Origin: Burkholderia sp.
Lineage (GTDB): Bacteria; Pseudomonadota; Gammaproteobacteria; Burkholderiales; Burkholderiaceae
NCBI GenBank assembly: GCA_030151225.1
Contig: JASLEG010000268.1
Span: forward strand, 1-13,767
Length of the DNA stretch: 13,767 bases
Direction of reading: 5' to 3'
Shown: in pieces, positions 7,565-13,367 of the stretch
Position numbering within the stretch: the first letter of the stretch is position 1
How the letters are laid out: each line of letters begins with the position of its first letter
Notes under the pieces: generated by a model
Seen by the model: only the letters and a program-made list of their open reading frames with translations
Database searches by the model: none
What the model was told of the DNA's origin: nothing
Program-made: the position numbers and the translations under genes

Positions 7565-7566
7565 CG

Positions 7567-8454
7567 ATGACCCCGACCCGCACCCGCTTCGGCGCGAGCG
7601 TGCTGCCGTACCTGCTCGTCGCGCCGCAGCTCGCGATCACCGTGATCTTCTTCCTGTGGCCGGCCGGTGTCGCGCTCTGGCAGTCCACCCAGAGCCAGGA
7701 CGCGTTCGGCACGACCAGCGAATTCGTCGGCTTCGCGAACTTCGCGCACCTGTTCGGCGATCCGCTCTACCTCGATTCGTTCAAGACCACGCTGCTGTTC
7801 AGCGCGCTGGTGACGGTGGGCGGCCTCGCGATCTCGCTGCTGCTGGCCGCCTGCGCCGATCGCGTGGTGCGCGGCTCGCGCGTCTATCGCACGCTGCTGA
7901 TCTGGCCGTACGCGGTGGCGCCGACCATCGCCGCCGTGCTGTGGGCGTTCCTGTTCAACCCGAGCATCGGCGTGATCGCCTACGGGCTCGGCAAGCTCGG
8001 CATCGTCTGGAATCACGCGCTGTATCCGGGGCAGGCGATGACGCTGGTCGTGATCGCGTCGATCTGGAAGCAGGTCAGCTACAACTTCCTGTTCTTCTAC
8101 GCCGGGCTGCAGGCGATTCCGCGCTCGCTGATCGAGGCCGCCGCGATCGACGGCGCCGGCCCGGTGCGGCGCTTCTTCGACGTCGCGCTGCCGCTGCTGT
8201 CGCCCACCAGCTTCTTCCTGCTGATCGTGAACCTGGTGTACGCGTTCTTCGACACCTTCCCGGTGATCGACGCGGCCACCGCGGGCGGCCCGGGCCAGAG
8301 CACCAAGACGCTGATCTACAAGATCTACACCGAGGGCTTCCAGGGGCTCGACATCGGCAGTTCCGGCGCGCAGTCGGTGGTGCTGATGGCGATCGTGGTG
8401 GCGCTGACGGTGATCCAGTTCCGCTTCGTCGAACGCAGGGTGCAATACGCATGA
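7567..8454 (+). CDS. ugpA: sn-glycerol-3-phosphate ABC transporter, permease subunit UgpA
   Basis: Inner-membrane subunit that with UgpE forms the translocation path for glycerol-3-phosphate. The 295-residue length equals that of E. coli UgpA. Six membrane segments are visible, at about 12-35, 75-96, 108-130, 158-180, 211-230 and 270-286. The cytoplasmic EAA loop that docks on the ATPase is at about 190-209 ('EAAAIDGAGPVRRFFDVALP'). 'NPSIGVIAYGLG' and 'AATAGGPGQSTKTLIYKIY' are typical of the MalF/UgpA sugar-permease class. It is separated from ugpB by 91 bases that carry a strong hairpin and a hexamer repeat, so it is the only ugp gene with a sizeable gap before it. Its stop overlaps the ugpE start by ATGA. 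Confidence 0.95.
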   Translation: MTPTRTRFGASVLPYLLVAPQLAITVIFFLWPAGVALWQSTQSQDAFGTTSEFVGFANFAHLFGDPLYLDSFKTTLLFSALVTVGGLAISLLLAACADRVVRGSRVYRTLLIWPYAVAPTIAAVLWAFLFNPSIGVIAYGLGKLGIVWNHALYPGQAMTLVVIASIWKQVSYNFLFFYAGLQAIPRSLIEAAAIDGAGPVRRFFDVALPLLSPTSFFLLIVNLVYAFFDTFPVIDAATAGGPGQSTKTLIYKIYTEGFQGLDIGSSGAQSVVLMAIVVALTVIQFRFVERRVQYA

Positions 8455-9296
8455 TCGAGAATCGCAAGGGCTTCGACCGCTTCTGCCACGCGGTGCTGAT
8501 CGCGGGCGCGGTGCTGCTGCTGTTCCCCGTCTACGTGGGCTTCTGCGCGGCCACCATGAGCGCGAGGGAAGTGTTCTCGGTGCCGATGTCGCTGGTGCCG
8601 AGCACGCACCTGTTCGAGAACGTCGCCACCATCTGGCATCGCGGCAGCGGCGCCACCGTCACGCCGTTCGGCATCCTGCTGCTGAACAGCCTGGTGATGG
8701 CGCTCGTGATCGCGCTGGGCAAGATCGCCGTGTCGATCCTGTCGGCCTACGCGATCGTGTATTTCCGCTTTCCGCTGCGCAATGCCGCGTTCTGGCTGAT
8801 CTTCGTCACGCTGATGCTGCCGGTGGAGGTGCGCATCTTTCCGACCGTGCAGGTGGTGTCCACGCTGCACATGACCAACGGCTATGCGGGGCTCACGCTG
8901 CCGCTGATCGCCTCGGCGACGGCCACCTTCCTGTTCCGGCAGTTCTTCATGACGCTGCCCGACGAGCTGATGGAGGCCGCGCGCATCGACGGCGCCGGGC
9001 CGCTGCGCTTCTTCTGGGACGTGGTGCTGCCGCTGTCGCGCACCAGCATCGCCGCGCTGTTCGTGATCACCTTCATCTACGGCTGGAACCAGTATCTGTG
9101 GCCGATCCTGATCACCACCGACGGCGCGCTGTCCACGGCCGTGGTCGGCATCAAGACCATGATCGCGAGCGGCGACGCGGCCACCGAATGGCATCTCGTG
9201 ATGGCCGCCACGATGCTCACGCTGCTGCCGCCGCTGGTGGTGGTGCTGGCCATGCAGCGCTGGTTCGTGCGCGGCCTCGTCGACACCGAAAAATGA
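8451..9296 (+). CDS. ugpE: sn-glycerol-3-phosphate ABC transporter, permease subunit UgpE
   Basis: Second inner-membrane permease of the Ugp importer. The 281-residue length equals that of E. coli UgpE. Membrane helices can be seen at about 11-33, 74-96, 113-130, 146-166, 198-216 and 250-270. The EAA loop is at about 175-195 ('EAARIDGAGPLRFFWDVVLP'). 'LMLPVEVRIFPTVQVVSTL' and 'YGWNQYLWPILIT' are hallmarks of the MalG/UgpE side. The ATG at 8451 was chosen because it overlaps the ugpA stop (ATGA) and follows AGGG at 8437-8440; the frame is open further upstream but this is antiphase reading of ugpA. The gene ends 25 bases before ugpC. Confidence 0.95.
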   Translation: MIENRKGFDRFCHAVLIAGAVLLLFPVYVGFCAATMSAREVFSVPMSLVPSTHLFENVATIWHRGSGATVTPFGILLLNSLVMALVIALGKIAVSILSAYAIVYFRFPLRNAAFWLIFVTLMLPVEVRIFPTVQVVSTLHMTNGYAGLTLPLIASATATFLFRQFFMTLPDELMEAARIDGAGPLRFFWDVVLPLSRTSIAALFVITFIYGWNQYLWPILITTDGALSTAVVGIKTMIASGDAATEWHLVMAATMLTLLPPLVVVLAMQRWFVRGLVDTEK

Positions 9297-9321
9297 CCGT
9301 CTATCCGGAGAGTTTCGAAGC

Positions 9322-10407
9322 ATGGCTGCACTGAGCCTGAAGGGCGTGAGGAAGAGTTACGACGGCCGCCAGGTCGTGCTGCACGGCATCGACGTCGAGA
9401 TCGAGGACGGCGAGTTCATCGTGCTGGTGGGGCCGTCGGGCTGCGGCAAGTCCACGCTGCTGCGCATGATCGCCGGGCTCGAGCGCGTGACCGAGGGCGA
9501 GATCGCGATCGGCGGGCGGGTGGTGAACACGCTCGAGCCCAAGGATCGTGACATCGCGATGGTGTTCCAGAACTACGCGCTGTATCCGCACATGACGGTG
9601 GCCGAGAACATGGGCTACGGGCTGCGCATCCGCGGCATCGAGCGCGCCACGATCCACGCGCGGGTGGCCGCGGCCGCGAAGATCCTCGAGCTCGAGCCGC
9701 TGCTCGCGCGGCGCCCGCGCGAGCTGTCGGGCGGCCAGCGCCAGCGCGTCGCGATGGGGCGCGCGATCGTGCGCGAGCCGGCCGTGTTCCTGTTCGACGA
9801 GCCGCTGTCGAATCTCGACGCCAAGCTGCGCGTGCAGATGCGGCTCGAGATCCAGCGTCTGCATGCGCGGCTGCGCACCACCAGCGTGTACGTCACGCAC
9901 GACCAGATCGAGGCGATGACGCTCGCGCAGCGCGTGATCGTGATGAATCGCGGCCGCGCCGAGCAGATCGGCGCGCCGGTGGACGTCTACGAACGGCCCG
10001 CCACGCTGTTCGTGGCCGGCTTCATCGGCTCGCCGGCCATGAACCTGCTGCCGGGCCGGCTGTCGGCCGACGGTGCCGCGTTCGAGGTGGCCGGCGGCGG
10101 CCCGCGCCTGCCGGTGGCGGGCGCGCCCGGCATCGGTCGCGACGTTGCGCCGGGCCGCGACTGGGTGCTCGGCGTGCGGCCCGAGCACATGACGCCGCAA
10201 CCGGGCATGCCCGAGGCCACGCTGCCGGTCGATTCGTGCGAGCTGCTCGGCGCCGACAATCTCGCGCACGGCCGTTGGGGCGATACCGATCTCGCGGTGC
10301 GGCTGCCGTACGCGGACCGGCCGGCCGCCGGCAGCTCGCTGGCCGTCTCGCTGCCGCCGCACCGCCTGCATTTCTTCGACCCGACCACCGGCCTGCGCGC
10401 CAACTGA
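9322..10407 (+). CDS. ugpC: sn-glycerol-3-phosphate ABC transporter, ATP-binding subunit UgpC
   Basis: Cytoplasmic ATPase of the MalK/UgpC family that powers the UgpAE permease as a dimer. It has 361 residues; E. coli UgpC has 356. Walker A 'GPSGCGKST' is at 37-45 and the Q-loop glutamine at 83 ('VFQNYALYPHMTVAEN'). The ABC signature 'LSGGQRQRVAMGRA' is at 135-148, Walker B 'VFLFDEPLSNLDAKLR' at 155-170, and the switch histidine H193 is in 'VTHDQIEAMT'. Residues from about 235 on form the C-terminal TOBE/OB-fold regulatory domain, with 'VLGVRPEHM'. In MalK-type subunits this domain can bind regulatory partners; in Ugp it is linked to inhibition by internal phosphate. All catalytic residues are present. 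Confidence 0.95.
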   Translation: MAALSLKGVRKSYDGRQVVLHGIDVEIEDGEFIVLVGPSGCGKSTLLRMIAGLERVTEGEIAIGGRVVNTLEPKDRDIAMVFQNYALYPHMTVAENMGYGLRIRGIERATIHARVAAAAKILELEPLLARRPRELSGGQRQRVAMGRAIVREPAVFLFDEPLSNLDAKLRVQMRLEIQRLHARLRTTSVYVTHDQIEAMTLAQRVIVMNRGRAEQIGAPVDVYERPATLFVAGFIGSPAMNLLPGRLSADGAAFEVAGGGPRLPVAGAPGIGRDVAPGRDWVLGVRPEHMTPQPGMPEATLPVDSCELLGADNLAHGRWGDTDLAVRLPYADRPAAGSSLAVSLPPHRLHFFDPTTGLRAN

Positions 10408-10429
10408 CCCATCCACGAGGTTTTCCCCG

Positions 10430-11200
10430 ATGCACCACGACTCGAAGCCCTGGCCGTATGCCGACATCGCGCGCATCGTCGCGCACCGTGGCGGCGGCAA
10501 GCTCGCGCCCGAGAACACGCTGGCCGGATTCGACGAGGGCGCGCGGCGCGGTCACCGCATGGTGGAGTTCGACGCGAAGCTGTCGGCCGACGGCGTGAGC
10601 TTCCTGCTGCACGACGACACGGTCGAGCGCACCTCGAACGGGTGCGGTGCCGTGGCCACGATGAACTGGGCGGCGCTGGCCGCGCTCGATGCCGGTGCAT
10701 GGTTCGACGCGCGCCACGCCGGCGAGCCGATGCCGACACTCGAGCAGGCGGCCGCGCGCTGCCGGGCGCTGGGCCTCGCCGCGAACGTGGAGATCAAGCC
10801 GTGCCCGGGTCGCGAGGCGGAAACGGGCGAGCGCGTGGCACGCGACACGGCGCGCTACTGGCGGGGCGCGGTGGTGCCGCTGCTGTCGTCGTTCTCGGTC
10901 GAGGCGCTCGACGCGGCCCGGCGCGCCGCGCCCGACCTGCCGCGCGGCCTGCTGGTGGACAGCCTGCCCGACGACTGGCGCGCGCTGACGGCGCGGCTCG
11001 GCTGCGTGGCCCTGCACGCGAATCACCGCGAATTCGACGCGGCGCGCGTGGCGGCGATCCGCGCGGCGGGGCTGCACACGCTGGCCTACACGGTCAACGA
11101 GCCGGCGCGCGCCCGCGAGCTGATCGGCTGGGGCGTGGACCTGATCTGCACCGACCGGATCGACCTGATCGGGCCGGATTTCGCGGCGTCCTCACGCTGA
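10430..11200 (+). CDS. ugpQ: Cytosolic glycerophosphodiester phosphodiesterase
   Basis: Hydrolyses glycerophosphodiesters to an alcohol and sn-glycerol-3-phosphate, so that phospholipid head-group products entering through Ugp can feed the same pool. It has 256 residues (E. coli UgpQ 247) and no signal peptide or membrane segment, consistent with a cytosolic enzyme. GDPD-domain residues are H19-R20 in 'AHRGGGKLAPENT', E46 and D48 in 'MVEFDAKLSADG', and H61 in 'LLHDDTVERTSNG'. Further conserved parts are 'MPTLEQA', 'ANVEIKP' and the closing 'VNEPARARELIGWGVDLICTD'. It is the last gene of ugpBAECQ, 22 bases after ugpC, with GAGG at 10417-10420 nine bases before the start. A strong hairpin follows the stop. 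Confidence 0.95.
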   Translation: MHHDSKPWPYADIARIVAHRGGGKLAPENTLAGFDEGARRGHRMVEFDAKLSADGVSFLLHDDTVERTSNGCGAVATMNWAALAALDAGAWFDARHAGEPMPTLEQAAARCRALGLAANVEIKPCPGREAETGERVARDTARYWRGAVVPLLSSFSVEALDAARRAAPDLPRGLLVDSLPDDWRALTARLGCVALHANHREFDAARVAAIRAAGLHTLAYTVNEPARARELIGWGVDLICTDRIDLIGPDFAASSR

Positions 11201-11210
11201 TTCCGAGGCG

Positions 11211-11234
11211 CTCGACCGGCGCTTGCCGGTCGAG
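11211..11234 (+). terminator. Perfect 10-bp hairpin following the ugp operon
   Basis: CTCGACCGGC at 11211-11220 pairs exactly with GCCGGTCGAG at 11225-11234 across a GCTT loop, starting ten bases after the ugpQ stop. A T5 run comes only at 11256-11260, so this may end transcription with help from other factors or act mainly as a 3'-end stabiliser. Confidence 0.5.
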
Positions 11235-11378
11235 GCCATCCTCGAATCGTTGAATTTTTCGGGCCGGAACCCGATAACGCGGAAAATAAAAATATCGAAA
11301 CGCGGGTATTCGGGGATGGCGATCATCGTCTGTCGCGGGATGCAAAGCAAGTTCGTATCCCGTTTTCGTAACTCCAGG

Positions 11379-11404
11379 AAAAATTCGCTACAAATTGCAG
11401 CGAA
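11379..11404 (-). terminator. Intrinsic terminator of ompW
   Basis: Read on the minus strand, TTCGCTGC pairs with GTAGCGAA (8 bp including one G-U pair, loop AATTT) and is followed directly by TTTTT. The stem occupies 11384-11391 and 11397-11404, and the T tract corresponds to A at 11379-11383. It lies 31 bases after the ompW stop, as expected for its transcript end. Confidence 0.75.
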
Positions 11405-11434
11405 ATTAACCATTCCCCAAATATTCGACTACGC

Positions 11435-12166
11435 TTAGAAGCGGTAACCGACGTTCACGTAGCTGACGATCGGGTTCAGCTTGATGTGGGCCTGGGAGGT
11501 CTGCGTAAGCGTCCCCACCTGGCTGGCGCGCTGCGTCGTCAGGGTGGCCGTCAGGCTGACCGGGATGTATGAGATCGATACGCCGGCGAACCAGTGCTTC
11601 GTGAAGTTGTAGTTGAAACCCGCGTTGAACACCGGCGCCCACTGGTTGCTGGTGGTGGCGCTGGTGGGGCCGCCGAGGGCGCCGTTCTCGAACGCCGTGT
11701 TGGTGATCTTCGCGCCCGTGAAGTAGATGTACGACGCACCCACGCCGACGTACGGACGGAATTTTGCCTCGGCACTGTTGAAGTAGTACTTGAGCAGGAC
11801 CGCCGGGCTCCATTGATACGCCTGACCGAGCGTGCCGAATTGCGACAGCGATCCCTTGCCGGTCAGATTGAACTTTGGCGGGATCCCGTAGACGAACTCA
11901 GCAGCGATGTGATCGGTCACGAAATAGCCGGCCGTGAAACCGAGCGTATCCGCATCGCTGATCCCGGCGCCGGTGTTGGCGACGGACTGATTGATGGGCG
12001 TGCCGCCGACGGACATCACCTTCAGCGGATCGCTGGAATCCTGCGGGGCGAGGTGGAACCAGCCCGTGGTGACGTAGAAGCTTCCCGCCGATTGCGCTTG
12101 CGCGGCGGAGCCGGCAGTCATGAGCGCAAGTGCAACGGTCCCCGTAATGGCCAGTTTTTGTTTCAT
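11435..12166 (-). CDS. ompW: OmpW-family outer-membrane beta-barrel protein
   Basis: Predicted small eight-stranded outer-membrane barrel of the OmpW/AlkL family, thought to form a narrow hydrophobic channel. The exact substrate here is unknown. The 243-residue precursor has a signal peptide at 1-24 ('MKQKLAITGTVALAL...AQA'). Family features are 'TLGFTAGYFVTDHIAAEFVYG', 'LLKYYFNSAEAKFRPYVGVGASYIYF' and 'NYNFTKHWFAGVSISYIPV', with the terminal 'NPIVSYVNVGYRF' whose last Phe is the usual BAM signal. The mature part is somewhat longer than E. coli OmpW (212-residue precursor), mainly in loops such as the Gly/Thr/Ser stretch about 'GALGGPTSATTS'. The start is set by GAGGAGGAG at 12175-12183, eight bases upstream; an earlier in-frame ATG at 12220 has no support. 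It is transcribed alone, convergent with ugp, and its base composition is visibly less GC-rich than its neighbours. Confidence 0.93.
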   Translation of the reverse strand: MKQKLAITGTVALALMTAGSAAQAQSAGSFYVTTGWFHLAPQDSSDPLKVMSVGGTPINQSVANTGAGISDADTLGFTAGYFVTDHIAAEFVYGIPPKFNLTGKGSLSQFGTLGQAYQWSPAVLLKYYFNSAEAKFRPYVGVGASYIYFTGAKITNTAFENGALGGPTSATTSNQWAPVFNAGFNYNFTKHWFAGVSISYIPVSLTATLTTQRASQVGTLTQTSQAHIKLNPIVSYVNVGYRF

Positions 12167-12174
12167 CAGTTTGT

Positions 12175-12183
12175 CTCCTCCTC
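12175..12183 (-). promoter_or_regulatory. Strong ribosome binding site of ompW
   Basis: On the minus strand this is GAGGAGGAG, eight bases before ATG at 12166. It fixes the start so that a clean signal peptide begins the protein. Confidence 0.8.
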
Positions 12184-12254
12184 GATAAAAGGCGTGCTCA
12201 TTATGACCACGGCGTTTCAAACGGAACAGGCTTGTAAGCTAGAGCAATCTCCCT

Positions 12255-12280
12255 AGGATTCGCACGGGCGTACGAATCCT
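12255..12280. repeat. 8-bp inverted repeat between ompW and the RAYT-like gene
   Basis: AGGATTCG at 12255-12262 is exactly complementary to CGAATCCT at 12273-12280. Three more inner pairs form after one mismatch, around a two-base loop. On the minus strand the stem is preceded by GGGAG, and a second GGGAG follows it. It could be an operator for ompW, a hairpin, or a REP-like element; only one copy is visible in this window. Confidence 0.5.
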
Positions 12281-12360
12281 CCCTGCCGCGCGGGGCTCTG
12301 CGCGGATGCAGTCTTTCGGGCCTTCGGGTATTTCCTAACGCGATCAAACGGACATTCAGC

Positions 12361-13086
12361 ATGGCACGGCTAGCACGACTCTATGTTCCCGATCAGCCGC
12401 AGCATGTAATTCTGCGCGGCCTGGATCAGCAACCGGCGTTCGTCGATGACCAGGATTACGAGCTTTTCATCGATTGCCTGAAGGCGGCGGCGCGCGATCA
12501 TCAACTGGCGGTGCATGCCTACGTGCTGCTGCCGCGACAGGTTCAGCTGCTCGTCACACCGAGCGAGGAAGCGAGCCTGCCCAAGGCGATGCAGGCGGTG
12601 GGGCGACGCTACGTGGCCCACTTCAACCGCCGCTATTCGCGACGGGGCACGCTCTGGGAAGGCCGCTATCGCGCCACGGTCATCGAGGGCGAGCGCTACT
12701 TCCTGCTGGCGAGCCGCGTGGTGGAGCTCAGCCCCGTGCGCGCGCAGCTCGTGCAGGCAGCCGAGGCCTATCGCTGGTCGAGCTACCGCCATCACATCGG
12801 CCTGACCGTCGACAGCCTGATCACCGATCACCCGCTGTACTGGGCGCTCGGCAACACGCCGTTCGAACGCCAGCGCGCCTACAAGGAGCTCTGCGAGCAG
12901 CCGCTCGACGAGCGCCAGACGGAGCAGCTGCAGCAGGCCACGCTCAAGGGTTGGGTGCTCGGCGGCGAAACTTACCGCGAATGGGCGGCACGCACCGCGA
13001 ACCGGCGTGTCTCGCCGCTGCCGCGCGGCCGGCCGCGCAAGGTACGGGAAAACAACGGTCCGCACAACCCGTCCGCGCATCAGTAA
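12361..13086 (+). CDS. RAYT/IS200-like (Y1 transposase superfamily) protein lacking catalytic residues
   Basis: This 241-residue protein matches REP-associated tyrosine transposases along its whole length: 'MARLARLYVPDQPQHVILRG' at the N-terminus, 'VHAYVLLP' at 51-58, 'GTLWEGRYRATVI' at 96-108, 'YRWSSYRHHIG' and 'LKGWVLGG', with an AT-hook-like 'PRGRPRK' at 221-227. Family members normally carry an HUH metal site ('NHVHLL') and a catalytic tyrosine in 'RYIELNPVRA'. Here the first reads 'RQVQLL' (Q60, Q62) and the second 'RVVELSPVRA' (V120). Metal binding and the covalent DNA intermediate should therefore be lost, while the fold and DNA-binding parts look intact. The frame is full length and undamaged, ending in its own terminator, so this looks like a retained, repurposed protein rather than an active mobile element. 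Its function is unknown. The start has only a weak Shine-Dalgarno (CGGA); the conserved N-terminal 'MARLAR' supports it. Confidence 0.85.
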   Translation: MARLARLYVPDQPQHVILRGLDQQPAFVDDQDYELFIDCLKAAARDHQLAVHAYVLLPRQVQLLVTPSEEASLPKAMQAVGRRYVAHFNRRYSRRGTLWEGRYRATVIEGERYFLLASRVVELSPVRAQLVQAAEAYRWSSYRHHIGLTVDSLITDHPLYWALGNTPFERQRAYKELCEQPLDERQTEQLQQATLKGWVLGGETYREWAARTANRRVSPLPRGRPRKVRENNGPHNPSAHQ

Positions 13087-13107
13087 AGACGCAGCGAGGG
13101 GACCAGG

Positions 13108-13136
13108 GGCGGCATCTTCGGATGCCGCCTTTTTTT
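13108..13136 (+). terminator. Intrinsic terminator after the RAYT-like gene
   Basis: GGCGGCATC at 13108-13116 and GATGCCGCC at 13121-13129 form a perfect 9-bp stem with a TTCG tetraloop, followed by seven T residues at 13130-13136. It starts 21 bases after the stop and insulates gltB from the upstream gene. Confidence 0.95.
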
Positions 13137-13184
13137 GCACCAAATCGATACGTCCCCACTAAAATGGCACCAAATCGATTCGTC
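13137..13184. repeat. Two 18-bp direct repeats 30 bases apart
   Basis: GCACCAAATCGATACGTC at 13137-13154 recurs at 13167-13184 with a single change (A to T in the 14th position). The spacing of 30 bases is close to three helical turns. The pair starts right after the T tract of the upstream terminator and lies upstream of the gltB promoter. It could be a pair of protein binding sites or a remnant of an insertion-sequence end; the sequence alone does not decide. Confidence 0.7.
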
Positions 13185-13200
13185 GATTTAATGGGTGTCA
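13165..13200. repeat. Nested palindrome upstream of the gltB promoter
   Basis: AAATCGA at 13172-13178 and TCGATTT at 13183-13189 form a perfect 7-bp stem around TTCG. The flanking TGGCACC (13165-13171) and GGTGTCA (13194-13200) are complementary in six of seven positions, across a four-base AATG bulge. The palindrome contains the second copy of the 18-bp direct repeat. Confidence 0.6.
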
Positions 13201-13216
13201 GATCATGCGGTTTTTA

Positions 13217-13246
13217 TTGCCATGCCGTTGATTCGTCGCGTATATT
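13217..13246 (+). promoter_or_regulatory. Predicted sigma-70 promoter of gltB
   Basis: TTGCCA at 13217-13222 and TATATT at 13241-13246 each match the consensus in five of six positions and are 18 bases apart. They lie in a locally AT-rich stretch and would give a leader of roughly 115 bases before gltB. The leader can fold into GC hairpins, for example CGCCGC/GCGGCG around 13289-13310. Confidence 0.6.
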
Positions 13247-13367
13247 TCGAACTCCGGCACGCCGGGCAAGATCGAGCCCGCTGTCAGCGCGCCACGCCGC
13301 CACCGAAGCGGCGGGCACCCAGCACTTGTTTCAACGGCCGCGAGGCCCCTACTCAGACGGTGTCCCC

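Noticed and set aside
3596..7712. Minus-strand open frames of 450-550 codons opposite aroB, dgt and ugpB
   Set aside because: Length alone is uninformative at this GC content. They are His/Arg/Ala-rich, have no recognisable domains and lie entirely antisense to well-identified genes.
7396..9323. Minus-strand frames opposite ugpA and ugpE
   Set aside because: Highly charged, low-complexity antisense translations of membrane-protein genes; no start signals or domains.
11223..11438. Plus-strand 71-codon frame in the ugpQ-ompW spacer
   Set aside because: It runs through the ugp hairpin and the ompW terminator, has no Shine-Dalgarno and no recognisable features.
12361..13086. Active insertion sequence at the transposase-like gene
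   Set aside because: Catalytic residues are missing, no terminal inverted repeats or target duplications are visible, and the gene has a normal single-gene layout with its own terminator.
13165..13180. Sigma-54 promoter before gltB (TGGCAC at 13165-13170)
   Set aside because: The -24 like TGGCAC is not followed at the right distance by TTGCA/TTGCT; the following bases read CGATT.
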